From NCBI GenBank assembly GCA_033239525.1, contig BSYO01000011.1, positions 3,439,973-3,503,972 of the forward strand: a stretch of 64,000 nucleotides of DNA, read 5' to 3'. Made by a program: the position numbers and the translations under genes. The notes beneath the pieces were generated by a model. The model was not told where the DNA came from and ran no database searches. It saw only the letters and a list, made by a program, of their open reading frames with translations. Each line of letters starts with the position of its first letter. The stretch's first letter is position 1. Origin of the DNA: Nepenthes gracilis. Its lineage: Eukaryota > Streptophyta > Magnoliopsida > Caryophyllales > Nepenthaceae. Positions 24,791 through 36,516 of the stretch are shown here, piece after piece.

Positions 24791-25465
24791 TGTTAGGGAA
24801 GAGGGCGGACCACTTTCCCGATTAGACAGGACAGTAAGAAATGAGGATGAAGAAGAACAATGAACACAAGATATTTTACGTGGAAAACCCTTCTCAATCA
24901 AGGGAAAAACCACGGGACAATCTGTCCACTGAAACGTATTTCACTATGAGATTTTAGAGACAACAGTATAGAACAAAGAAAAAATCGAAGAGCACTTATT
25001 CACCGTTTTTCTCTTACACTCTCTTTGTATATCCTACTCTCCACACACAAAAAGATATATATATGGAGCAATATTTAATATATAAAAGGACAGAAACAAT
25101 TCCTTCTAACAATATGAATATTCCCCTGTCCAAAAAATACGGCTCCTGCAAAACCTTCTGAGATTATATATTTTCAGAAGATCTGCTGAGCTGGCATTGT
25201 CCTGTATTGCCTGGCGGGTGGCGCACAATGGGCCGTCCGCATTCTTCACAAAGCCGGTCAATATCTCCATTGACCGTATGAAATTTGCTCTTTTGAAATC
25301 TCTTGAGAAACTGCCGACTCCTCCATGGCCTGGCCAACAACCCGTTGACCGTCATCCGGTCAACTCTCCGTTGACCAGAACTTCACTCCTTTATGAAACG
25401 CCACCTTTGTGCTCCGACCAAGTTATTCGATTATAAGAGCTTCTTTACGGGAGTGACTCCCAACA
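24791..25465 (-). repeat. 3' LTR of the copia element
   Basis: 675 bp, aligned end to end with 29497-30168. In element orientation it begins TGTTGGGAGTCACTCCCG. Five W-box hexamers lie near the start of its U3: positions 25256, 25270, 25345, 25358 and 25371. Confidence 0.9.
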
Positions 25466-25477
25466 AACTTCCCCTTA
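25466..25477 (-). other. Polypurine tract of the copia element
   Basis: On the minus strand the bases just before the 3' LTR read AAGGGGAAGTT, directly followed by TGTTGGG. Position and composition fit the plus-strand primer site used in reverse transcription. Confidence 0.75.
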
Positions 25478-28400
25478 CGACCGTGAAGAAATTGGATCAA
25501 TTAGCCCAGCTATCTAGCAGCATGCCTCATTCTTCCCTCTTGTTAGAATCTTAGTCATCATGTCTGCTCCATTGTCTTCAGTACCAATCTTCTCCAGTGA
25601 TAATAGACCGGCTTCCAGCACGTCTCTCACCCAATAGTACCGAACATCAATGTGCTTGGATCTTGAGTGAAATGAAGAATTCTTGTAGAGATGTATTGCA
25701 CTCTGACTATCACAGAAGTACACCAGACTTCTCTTGTCAAGACCCATTCTTGAACAAATTCCTTCATCCACATCTCCTTGCACGTCTCTGTAATTGCAAT
25801 ATATTCGGCTTGATTGTGGATAGAGCTACACATTTTGTAGCTTTGATTGCCAAGAAACCGCACCGCCCGCAAATTTTATCAAATAACCCGATGTAGATTT
25901 GCATGTGTCAATGTCTCGGCCATGTCCGCATCTCGAATATCCCACAATCGCGGTATGTCACTTCCAAGACACAAGCACCTCTTCGAAGTTCCTCGAATGT
26001 ATCGCATGATCCATTTCACCGCGGACCAGTGCTCCTTTCCTGGATTCGACAGAAAATGACTAACTGTCCCGACGACATGAGCTATGTCCGGTCTGGTACA
26101 TACCAGAGCATACATAAGACTTCCCACAGCAGAGGAATAGGGCACGCCTTTCATATATCTCTTCTCATCATTCGAAGACGGACATTGACGAGTGCTCAGC
26201 TTGTAATGATTCGCCAAGGGTGTGCTCACGGGCTTTGACTTGTCCATATTGAACCGTTGGAGCACTTTCTCAAGATAGTGTTCTTGAGACAGCCACAATT
26301 TTCTAGCCTTCCGATCGTATAGTTCGACCCCAGAATTTGTTTCGCCCGATCCAAGGTCCTTCATGGCAAAATGATCGCCTAAGCCGCTCTTTCAACTTCT
26401 TTATCTCGGTCAATATTCCGGTCCAACTATCAACATGTCATCCACATATAAGAGAAGGATGACAAAATCATTATCAAAGAAACCTCGCACAAATACACAG
26501 TGGTCACGAGTAGTCTGCCGGTATCCTTGGCCGGACATAATAGACTCGAACTTCTTGTACCACTGCCGCGGAGCTTGCTTTAAGCCATATAGACTCTTCT
26601 TCAAGTGGCAGACAAGCTGTTCCTTTCCTTTAGCCTCAAAACCTTCGGGCTGTTCCATATAAATCTCCTCTTCAAGCTCTCCATGGAGGAATGCAGTTCG
26701 GACATCCATTTGCTCCACCTCAAGGTCCTGGGCGGCAGCCAGGCCCACTACCACTCGTATGGAGGACATTTTCACTACCGGAGCAAATATCTCATCAAAG
26801 TCAATTCCTTTCCGTTGTCCGAATCCTTTCACCACCAATCGTGCGTTGTACCTTGGCTCCTTGGTGTTCTCGTCCGTTTTCACCCGAAAAAAATCATTTG
26901 TTTTTGGTGCTTTCTTCCCCTTGGGAAGTGTAACGAGATCAAAAGTATGGTTCTCATGAAGGGAATTTATCTCATCCTTCATGGCCTCTAGTCATTTCTC
27001 CTTGCCTTCTCCGTTCATAGCCTCTTCATAATCTTAAGGCTCACGGCATCGATCCAACATTACATATTCCTTTGGAGGATGACGAACGGACGGTCGTCTG
27101 TTTCGGGAGGATCGTCTAATAGCTTCTCTACAAATGGGTTGAGGCACGGCGCGCCCTAGTCATCATCAGGCACTATGATATCCTCTCCAGTATCTTCAAT
27201 TACTTCAGGACCACTAATCCGATCAACTCTCTGTTGGTATTCAAATCAATTTGATGTACAGGACGGACATCTTCGATACTTACTTTGTCAAAATACATTT
27301 ATCATTACAATTTGCCTTCCGCCGATGTCTTCAATCGTCTCATTCTCAAGCAAATGTTACATCTCTTGACCGACTAGTTTCCTTGTGGCGAGGATCATAG
27401 AATCGTAACCCGGTTCATCCTCTCCATAGCCCGAGAAGACGCATTGCATCGTCTTTGGCTCGATTTCGTCCTTTCATCTCTTGGAACGCACGAATACTTT
27501 ACATCCAAACACTCATGAATGATCATAGGACGGTTCTACACCCGTCCATATCTTTCTCGCCACTTCACCCATCATGGCTTGTTCGGCGACTGTTGATAAT
27601 GTAAGCCACCGTCCGAGTGCTTCCCCGCCGAGAATGATGCATTAAGTTTTGCTTGAGAGCATACAACGTACTCTCTCTAAGAGCGCACGATTCATCCGTT
27701 CGCCACTCCATTCAATATGGAGTCTTTGGTGATGTTTTTCGATGCCTAATACCATGCAACCGGTGATAGGTATCAAAAGGCCCCAGTATTCGCCGCCCCG
27801 TTATCACTACGGACGACCTTGACTTCTTCCCCTTTGACGACGCTCCACAAGAGCATGAAATCGCTCAAAATACCAAGGACTCGATCTTGGTCTTTAGTGG
27901 GTAGACCCACGACTTTTTTGAATAGTCGTCAATAAAGGAAACAAAATACTGAGCACCACCGATTGACTTTTCTTTGAACGGACCACACACGTCTGTGTGA
28001 ACAAGCTCTAAGAGCTCCACCTTTGGGCCGGACGAGTCTCCATGAAATGAGACTCTCCTTTGCTTGCCGGCCAGGCAATGAGGACACGTTTTTATCCCGT
28101 TCTCTTTCGTTCCTTTGATTAGGCCATTCCTGGCCAAGTAAGACAAACCCTTTTCGCTCATGTGGCCCTACCTCCTGTGCCACAAATCCTCTGTCTCCTT
28201 ACAGATTGCAGCGTTTACATCTCCGGCCATGGCACGGACCTCCATTACATACAGACCAAAGCACTTTTTCCCTCTAGCTGCAACAAAAGATCCTCTAGTT
28301 AACTTCCATTCACCTTCACAGAAGGTGTTGCAGTAGCCCTCATCATCCATTCGGCTGGCTGAGATGACATTCAAACGAATGTCAAGAACGTGATGCACAT

Positions 28401-28623
28401 CTTTCGGCAACAGTCTTGTGCCATTATTTGTGACCAGAGTAATATCTCCTCTGCCTACAACAGGAGATGTTCCTTTGTTTCCCATCCTAATTACTCCAAA
28501 ATCTCGTGGAGTGTAAGATGTATATAGTTCCTTCCAGGATGTAACATGTAGGGTAGCGCCCGAATCAATTACCCAACCAGATTCCAGATCTGTCAAGTTT
28601 GTCACCTCTCCTTGACATGTCAA
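25478..28623 (-). pseudogene. Broken copia pol: protease, integrase, reverse transcriptase, RNase H
   Basis: Read right to left. Protease with catalytic Asp-Ser-Gly (VIDSGATLHV) at about 28560. GAG-pre-integrase ending LWHRR, where an in-frame TAG (about 28165-28167) interrupts the HHCC zinc site, then CPHCLAGKQ and the integrase start HTDVCGP with SFIDDYSKKSW. The frame then decays (27865-26990). Reverse transcriptase occupies 26982-26410 with the YVDD active site (LLYVDDMLIVG). RNase H follows in at least three frames (26364-25879, 25872-25627, 25783-25514), including the Tork-like KHIDVRYYWVRD segment. At least one nonsense change and several frameshifts mean no full polyprotein can be made. 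Confidence 0.9.
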
Positions 28624-28689
28624 CAGGAGATCCCTACTTGTGACTACTGAGACGGAGGACGTTTCCTCGCCGCGTCCTTTGTCACTTTT

Positions 28690-29461
28690 CTCTTTCTCTG
28701 CATTTTCTCGCTTCCATTTGAAGCAATACTTCTTAATATGGCCCTTTTTGCCACAATGATGGCACTCCAGATTTTGGTAACTGGATCGCGACTTGCTGCG
28801 AGCTTTATCTCCTGGTTTCTAACTGCGACCTCTACTTCTTCCCCTGGATTCAGTCACCAGTACCTCAGAATGAGAAGATGATGAGGTTTCTTACGACCTC
28901 CTGGACTCATTCATGAGCAGAGAGGCAATGACCTCATCCAACCTCAAAGTATTCTTACCGAACAGCAAGGTTGTGACGATATGGTCATAGGTGGCAGAGA
29001 AGCCAACGGGACCAACGCCTTGTCCTCCTCCTTGATTTCCTCATCAAGAGGGACATCCGTGTCAATATCCGGTTAAACTCGCCCAAGTGTCTCTCAAAAC
29101 TCCCTCCCTCCGACAATCGAAGGGCATAAAATTGCTTTTTAATATGAAGCACGGCCGCCAAGGATTTAGACTTATGTGGCTTTCTAACTTCCCCGGACCT
29201 TCACGGATCGGTTAGACCAAGAACTTCTTGAGAGTGTTGTCCGCAGTACATGCAATAATGGTACATTTGCAAAGTCTCTCTTATCTTGCCATTCATCGTC
29301 GGTCCGATTTTCAGTGCTTTTCGTCCTTCTTCTTCAAAGACCTTCACTTGTCCCTTCCTCGTCAGAATGTTCTTCACGCTCTCTTGCCAGAGGATGAAGC
29401 TGCATTGCCCGTTAAACTGCTCGATATTGAATGGCAGATTCTTTGACGACGAGGATGCCAT
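28690..29461 (-). pseudogene. Broken copia gag with CCHC zinc knuckle
   Basis: The amino end is readable from the ATG at 29461 (MASSSSKNLPFNIEQFNG), then a frameshifted central part, then an intact CCHC knuckle CHHCGKKGHIKKYC encoded at 28764-28723. The gag amino end resembles the one at 57855 in the other copia element. Frame breaks separate amino end, centre and knuckle, so no complete capsid protein remains. Confidence 0.85.
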
Positions 29462-29477
29462 TGAAACAGAGTTTGGA

Positions 29478-29495
29478 ACCTGTCTCTGATACCAC
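29478..29495 (-). other. Primer binding site of the copia element
   Basis: Immediately inside the 5' LTR the minus strand reads AGTGGTATCAGAGACAGG. TGGTATCAGAG is the classic match to the 3' end of initiator tRNA-Met used by plant copia elements. Confidence 0.85.
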
Positions 29496-29496
29496 T

Positions 29497-30168
29497 TGTT
29501 ACGGAAGAGGGCGGACCACTTTCCCTATTAGACAGGACAGTAAGAAATGAGGATGAAGAAGAACAATAAACACAAGATATTTTACGTGGAAAACCCTTCT
29601 CAATCAAGGAAAAACCACGGGACAATCCGTCCACTGAAACGTATTTCACTATGAGATTTTAGAGACAACAGTAGAGAACAAAGAAAAAATCGAAGAGCAC
29701 TCCTTCACCGTTTTTCTCTTACTCTCTCTCTGTATATCCTACTCTCCACACACAAAAAGATATCTATATGGAGCAATATTCAATACATAAAAAGACAGAA
29801 ACAATTCCTTCCAACAATATGAATATTCTTCTCTGTCCAAAAATACGGCTCTGCAAAACCGTCTGAGATTATGTATTTCCAAAAGATCATTGAGTTGGCA
29901 TTATCTCTGTATTGCTGCAGAAAGGTAGCGCCAAAGAGGTCGTCCGCATTCTTCACAAAGTTTGGCCAATATCTCCGTTGGCCAGTCTGAAATTTGCTCT
30001 TTTGAAATCTCTTGAGAAATCGCGACTCCTTCGCTAAGCTTGGCCCGTTGACCGTCATCCGGTCAACTCTCCGTTGACCAGAACTTCACTCCTTTATGAA
30101 ACGCCACCTTTGTGCTCCGCCCAAGTTATTCGATTACAAGAGCTTCTTTACGGGAGTGACTCCCAACA
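29497..30168 (-). repeat. 5' LTR of the copia element
   Basis: 672 bp, partner of 24791-25465. It keeps the three right-hand W-box hexamers (the CCGTTGACCG, CCGGTCAACT and CCGTTGACCA group near 30045-30085). The other pair has decayed to 'ggccaatat' and 'ttggccag'. Confidence 0.9.
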
Positions 30169-30578
30169 CTCTCCCCCCCTTCCCCAACGGGGAAAAAACA
30201 ACCTTTTCCACAGCTCAAATAATGCTGAGTCAGCCCAAGTATACTTTTTAATCTGAATTACTGAAGTATCTCAATCTAGAGCCCAGGAGATGATAAATTA
30301 CATTGACGGAGAACGATCCTCTATAACAGGTGGAAGGTTATCACAGGATCAATTTTTTTTTCTTCTGGTTTCCACTGGTTATTAGGAATAGATGAGCTCT
30401 CTGTAGGCACTGTGTTACTCATGGGATTCATTACTACCCTAGGAACTTTAGCTACTTGTCCAGTTTTTTAAGATTCCTAATTATATCATTTTCTGAAGTT
30501 AACAATGTAAAATGGTTATATATGATCATTTTCTTCTTAAGATCTTTCTCTTTTTCACAGCTTGAGAATTCAAAATAA
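30169..30578 (+). other. Intron-like spacer between two insertions
   Basis: Starts with the right copy of CTCTC and ends with the left copy of AATAA. T-rich, no frame or RNA gene. It is host sequence between the copia element and the solo LTR. Confidence 0.5.
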
Positions 30579-31475
30579 TGTTGGGGGTCACTCCCATTGG
30601 GAAGTCAAAAGGAGTTGGTTGGAGTACGAGAACCTTGTGTGCTATTAAGGTCCGTGGACTCTGCACAAATTAAACACAAGGAATTCCGGTCAACGTTTAA
30701 AGTTTTGGACGGGCAGAAATGACCGGTCAACTTGTTGACCAGCAAATTATGTGTATCCGGTCAACATGATGTTGATTGACTGAAGGCATGTGGACTTGCT
30801 CAGTAGTGTCCAAGGATCTCAGTAGGATGACCAGCTGGTCCCGTTGACCTGCCAAGAGAAGAAGACGGTCAACGGGGTGTTGATCGACTGAAAACAGAAA
30901 TACTGAACAGCTGTTTTCTCCAAAAGGCGTACAGTTGACCTACCTGATTTGGCAGTTAGAAGACGTCATTATTAGGAAGACGACAAGTCAAACTGCAGAG
31001 GTATGCATGCGCCGCTTGCTGCAGAAGCATGCATGCGCCGCCTGCTGCAGGACGTGTTGCAGGTTTTGGGAGTTGTGCACGCAACCACTATGTTGAGTTG
31101 GTGGTTGTTCATTTTACTAAAGAAATATATATATAGTATACTTAAATATTGCAAAGGCATTTTAAATATATGAGATAGAGTGAAAAACAATGAAGAAAAT
31201 AGAGTAGTGAGTGAAAAACACAAAGCGTTAGATTCGTTGTATTTCTCGTACTCTGTTCTTTGGTTTTGTCTATTGGGCTTGTGTAGCTGTGTGGTTTGTG
31301 TAACCAGTTTCATATAGTGGATCCTTTTTGTGGATTAAGTGTTCCGTAATTTTTTTCTTATTTGAGAAGAATTTTTACGTAAAATTTGTTGTTCAAATTC
31401 TTCTTCTTATTCCTTCACTTTACTATACGTGTGTGATTTTGTGCATTCTATCCGACCGCCCCTCTTGCACCAACA
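30579..31475 (+). mobile_element. Solo LTR (TGTTGGGGGTC..CACCAACA), TSD AATAA
   Basis: 897 bp with exact 5-bp flanks AATAA at 30574-30578 and 31476-31480. The right part has the copia-like phrases 'gtgtaaccagtttcatatag' and 'ttttacgtaaaat'. U3 carries eight W-box hexamers in 253 bases: GGTCAA at 30688, 30725, 30759 and 30867, TTGACC at 30735, 30844 and 30935, TTGACT at 30776. There is also a short direct repeat of 'gcatgcatgcgccgc-tgctgcag' near 31000. No internal domain. It lies in the same orientation as the centrin gene. Confidence 0.88.
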
Positions 31476-31480
31476 AATAA

Positions 31481-31950
31481 TTCTCATTTATCTACTCTTA
31501 TCAATGTGGGGTGGAAAGATACATCTATACTCAGGTATAAAGTTTATGTTGTACATTGCAGGAGGTTCCATTTTTCTATTGAGTCAATATTCATATGGTT
31601 TTTTTATATACTTGCATCAAGTATGTGTGTGGGCTATCTTGCATCTCGTATACTTATAAGCTATGTTCTGAGACTGTGGCATGAAAGCACACCGGTACAG
31701 TTGAATCAATGTAGCTCTGCTCGTAAGTCTGCATAGGCCAATGAACTGGCATAATGGCATATATGTTGAATAATTTGTGGGACATCCTTAGAAATCGGAA
31801 TATTAGATTTGGTAATCAAATCTTCTACGCTTCATTATATTCTGCAGTCCGAACATCAAACACTCATCTCAAGCATTGGGAAAGGGCCCGATACTTTCAA
31901 CAGGTGTATTATATTTTGTGTTGTAACTTCTATGACTTCTTAATACACAG
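31481..31950 (+). other. Intron sequence upstream of the centrin exon at 31951
   Basis: T-rich with the 3' splice site TAATACACAG at its end. A frame at 31754-31900 could be joined in phase 0 to the next exon, but the intron would then be only about 47 bp, shorter than plant introns normally are. I leave it out. Confidence 0.45.
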
Positions 31951-34412
31951 GAGTCCGTTTATAAACCAATATCAGGGAAAGACAAACCCGAAGGACATCT
32001 TCATGCTTTAACACAGCGAAAGAGGCAAGAAATTAAGGAAATTTTTGATCTGTTTGACACAGATCGCTCAGGTAGGGAACTTATGCACTATTTCCCATTT
32101 TTTTTGGATTAAACTTAGTTTTTAATGAAATTATTTTGATTGATGTTTTTAGGAAGTATCGATGCAAAAGAGTTGAATGTTGCTATGAGGTACTGTTATT
32201 TTGTGCGGAAACTTGCATCAGAAGTGGAGGATTATCAAATACTTGACATCAATTATCTTTTATTACAGGTCCCTGGGTTTTGAAATGACAGAGGAGGTAA
32301 ACAAAACTGTAGTGCATGATTTTATGCTTTGACATTGTCTGGCGTGATTACTTTTATTATTATTATTATTTTGAAGTATCAATCACATTGATTGAAAAGC
32401 CAAATTTGTCCACCCGCATCTATTACTTTCCTGATTTACCTAACTTGGAGTCAGCACCCCACCAACATGTAAGAATTGTCCTACACAGTGTGCCATATAT
32501 TTAGTAATTTAGCGAGATAATTAAAAGTTACGGTCCTCTATGATTTTATTATATTTTATTAGAAAAGATTTTACCCTTATTAGGTCCAATTTTTGATAGA
32601 AAGAAGGATATTTATGTAATTAACGAACTGGTCCTCCTCCCAACCTATAAATGAAGCATTTTTAATCACTAGTTGAGGATACTGAGTGACAATTTTCTGA
32701 ATTACTTCCAAGAAAAATTGTACATTGATCCACATAAATATTTTGTGAACTCTTATAAAGTAAAAGAGATAAGGGAGAATTGAGATAAATTAATTCTAAA
32801 TTTTTTGAGAAAAGAATACTAATTATGGAGTCAAGTATGTCATTAATGTTTTTATTCTGCTTTATATCAATGTCAAATAATGTAATAATTTTGACTATCC
32901 ACAAACATTCTCAATCTCATAAATTTCTGATCCCCGGGGGGAGGGGGGGAGAGGAGAAAAAAGAGTAAAAAAAGGAGAGTAGTATCCTTCATGCTAATAG
33001 CTTTGTCTCTTGATAGGATGGGTTCAAAAGTCTCATTCCCTTGTTTTTATTTTGGTAAGTTAATATGTTCCATTTCATGACAAAATCATCCCTTGAAATG
33101 TTATTATTCCAGCAAATCAATCGAATGATTGCGGATGCGGACAGGGATGGCAGCGGTGCTATTGATTTCGATGAATTTTGTTACATGTTGACTGCAAAAA
33201 TTGGAGAAAGGGACACCAAGGAAGAACTCGTGAAAGCTTTCCGCATCATCGACCAAGATAATAATGTAATGCTCTGTTGGCTTTCAAGCATAGTTTTTTT
33301 TTTGTTGCGGTCACGTCACTGGGTCGTGTTGATGCAGGGAAAGATATCTGCCGCTGATATTCAACTTATTGCAAAGGAATTGGATGAGAACTTTACTAAC
33401 CAGGAGATCCAGGAGATGATTGAAGAAGCAGATCGAGATCGTGAGTTACCATTCTTCTTTGATATGCTCTTTCTTTGAGATTATTACTATGAGTATGCTT
33501 TATTAAATACCAACTGCTTCATCTGTTCTCCTTTCTGCACTTCAAGTAGTCTTCCTTCTGTTGTGGTTCCAATTTATGCCATGGTTCTTCGGGGACCTTA
33601 AATTGGAACTTTATAATCCATTTGTTTACGTATGAAAAAATAATTTCTACTTATAATATTTTTTGAAGGCTGATGTATATGAGAAAATTTGGATTTGTCA
33701 CATGATGTGATAGTTGATATTTGCATTTATTGACCGTAGTGATCTATACATTTGTGAAATCTAAGCACGATTGCGACTTTTTATGCTCAATATATTGTTT
33801 TCGTGTTATCAATTAGTCTTTGATGTGATAATTTTCCGACAGCATGGTTGGGGGTGTGGGCGGCCAGTAGCAGGGTTAGGGGTGTGGTAGGCCAACAACC
33901 GGAGATGGGGTCAATGGCCTGCCATCTAACAGCCGGTGTTCATGGCCTTAGGCGTCATTGGCTGGTGACCTGTTGGCAGGGTTAGCGGCATCATGGTATC
34001 AAATTTACATTAAATAGGTGTTACTGTCAATAGTAATTAGTTGATGTGTTCCTGGAATTACTTTGAGTTCTCTAAAATTGGAGCCATTCTTCAGAGTTTA
34101 AGTTTAGATTTTATACTAAACGGGAAAGTATTTTTCATATTTTGTAGTGCTTGGTTTTAGCATTGTCAGTGCTTTGAGCTTAAGGATTTGAAATCTTTAA
34201 TTTTTTATTAGATCTGCTGTAGAAGCAAACTGACGAGTGGAGACTGCCGTGCAGTTTGCATGAAATGCCCTGACCCAATATAACAACATGCAACGCATGT
34301 TTCTCTCAGCAGTTATCTGATGGCTTCCAATTGAACAGGTGATGGGGAAGTCAATGTTGAAGAGTTTATAACGATGATGACAACGACGATGGCAAAGCCA
34401 TTTGCATACTAG
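31951..34412 (+). CDS. CEN: Centrin (caltractin), calcium-binding EF-hand protein; first exon not included
   Basis: Six exons are certain: 31951-32071, 32153-32189, 32269-32296, 33113-33265, 33338-33440 and 34339-34412, giving 171 residues plus stop TAG. Junction phases agree throughout. Four EF-hands are visible: [36 protein letters not shown] and [12 protein letters not shown]. The third has Asp instead of Glu at position 12. The amino part [18 protein letters not shown] and the phrase [14 protein letters not shown] are typical of plant centrins. Two exons are very short (37 and 28 nt). The first exon with the start codon is not identified; see the candidate at 23.6 kb. Known centrins bind calcium at microtubule-organising centres, nuclear pores and, with the XPC/RAD4 protein, in nucleotide excision repair. 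Which role applies here is inference. Gene name by family only. Confidence 0.9.
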
Positions 34413-36516
34413 AAGTCTGATCACGATCATTGTTGAAGCCCTATCCATTCGATTCTTCACCCAATGTATAGAAGTTGGATACGACAAACTCCTATGTCGA
34501 TTTCATTAAGGTATTCAAAGTAAGTTTTTGGATATTTAGTCTAAAGATTTTCTTATTGATAGTATTGATATTGATGATAGGGATTCCTAGAAATGTGGTT
34601 ATTTAACTCCTTTCAAAGTCATTACCTAGATTATGTAGTAAATGGATGGCAATAGGTAGAATTGAATGATAGAGCGATATTCTCTTAAAGAAAAGCAAAC
34701 TTAAAAGGTCTTTTCATTGTCATCCAATTGATGTTGCAAGAGAAAAAAGCATCATGAGCTTTCACATTGTCGGAGTTTCAAATATGCTTTCTCTTTTGGG
34801 AAAGTCTTATTCTGCATTCTACTCTGTCTAGATACGGGATATTCATCCAATCGTGAGCACCTGGAAGAGGGCATTGCTGACTTTTCTTTTTAGGTTGCAT
34901 GCTTTTTTTTTTTCGGGCTTTAATTATTGTGAATTTAGTTTAGAGTTTTTGTATTAGGAAAAAACTTGTATATCTATTATTTTATTTCCCTTAAATATTT
35001 TACTACTGAGCATATAGAGCTTTTTATGGTGGAGCTAGCAGGAATGTACCATTCAATGTGAACCTTAAAGATGTCTTTTGCTTGTTTTGTCTCGCCCTAA
35101 TAAGCTGAGCAATTTGAGTCGAAACCTACTTATATTTTTTTAGAGTTGTTAATTGCCTGTAGAGTGGATATGTAATTTGACATTAAACAAGCATATGTTC
35201 TTTAATTTAACAAGGTAGCCGTAGCGTTGCTTTAGATGAGGATAAGCACGTGTGGTATAGGAATTAGGGAGAGAAGATCAATGCCTCCCATGGATCATCA
35301 TGGACTAGAGGTTTTTTATGAAATAAGTGAGGGTAGGCTTTATAACATGATTTGGTTTGCTCGATTGTGGGAGGATTGGGAACAAATATATCAATGGTCG
35401 AAAAGTTAGCGAATACCATCCGTTTCTTTCAAGATTTTGGCTATGGAGGCCTTACATCTCCTAGGCTAAAATCGATCTCCTTTCTAGTCTTTCATTGGAC
35501 GAGATGAGAAAGAGTTTTTGATTCAACTTCTTCTAATTTTGGGCAATGTTAAAGAAAAACAATTGAGCAAAATATGTGCTATTGAATTAGATATTGTCAT
35601 AAACAGTGAAAAGAATTTGTCAAAATAGTTCAGTGTTTCCTCTCCATTACTGGTACATTGATGGGTCAAATGTCTAAAACACGTGTTTTGATCTTATGTG
35701 TTGGCGACTTAAAATGGGTGACTTAATGGCTATTGTCCACTAAATATATCAATAGTCATTAAATTTGTATGAGCTATTGGGGAATAAGCAATGATCTTTT
35801 TGAATATTTTTTTAAAATATTTTTTATCCAATTAAATTATTAAAATTTATATTTTTTAGAATTAAATGTTTAATTTAATATATTTAAAATAATAATAGTA
35901 AGCCATAAAGAATAAAAAATTTATATATTATTTTGAAGTTAATAAATTTGATGAATATAAATTTAATTTAAAAAAAGTAAATAAATACTATATAATTTGA
36001 TTACTTATTTAGGATAGGTTTTTTATCCTCTAAATTTTCATTTTATAATCTCATTCTTCTTATTAATCTCCTGTTAATGGGGTGGTCCTCGAATTTAGTT
36101 GCATTTTCAAAATTGGCTGCTTCTGTTGCTATGGATGTGTGATTTTGGACTAAGGAATCAATACATTTAAATAATTGTTTTTGTTAATTTTTTGTATATT
36201 GTAATTAATATTTAATAAATATTGATGTTATAAATATTTTTAAAATATAATTATATTTAATATTTTAAATTTAAAATTATTGTCATTAAATTTTATTTCA
36301 ATAGTTAAATATAAAGATACAGGACAAAGTTATCATTTAATAATTGTTTTTATCAATACACGTGACATTTTAGGATACTTCTAGTAAAATTATTATGTTT
36401 TAAAAATATTTTAAAAATTGTCTATTTATTTATTTTTAAGATGAAAATTAATTAATAAAATATAAAAATAATTTTTAAATTTCTTTTTTTAAAAATTAAA
36501 TTATTAGAGTACTTTT
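34413..36516 (+). other. Centrin 3' flank and intergenic sequence
   Basis: The first few hundred bases should hold the centrin 3' UTR. The rest is AT-rich, with low-complexity sequence from 35.8 kb on. No frame with a recognisable domain, no tRNA, no clear repeat unit. Confidence 0.45.

Larger units (their letters stand above)
24791..30168 (-). mobile_element. Ty1/copia retrotransposon with both LTRs, inactive, TSD CTCTC
   Basis: A 5.4-kb element on the minus strand. 5' LTR 30168-29497, internal region 29496-25466, 3' LTR 25465-24791. Ends read TGTTGGGA..TAACA. CTCTC flanks it on both sides (24786-24790 and 30169-30173). A primer site complementary to initiator tRNA-Met and a purine tract are at the expected places. 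Domain order gag, CCHC knuckle, protease, integrase, reverse transcriptase, RNase H is that of copia. Frames are broken by stops and frameshifts, and the LTRs differ at dozens of positions by eye, so the insertion is old and cannot move by itself. It lies antisense to the centrin gene, probably in its first intron. Confidence 0.93.

Noticed and set aside
26435..26991. Plus-strand frames of 75-128 codons
   Set aside because: Antisense shadows of the copia reverse transcriptase, whose YVDD motif is on the minus strand.
31754..31903. Possible first centrin exon reading MAYMLNNLW.. to YFQQ, in phase with the exon at 31951
   Set aside because: The intron would be about 47 bp, below the usual plant minimum, and the peptide does not resemble a centrin amino end.
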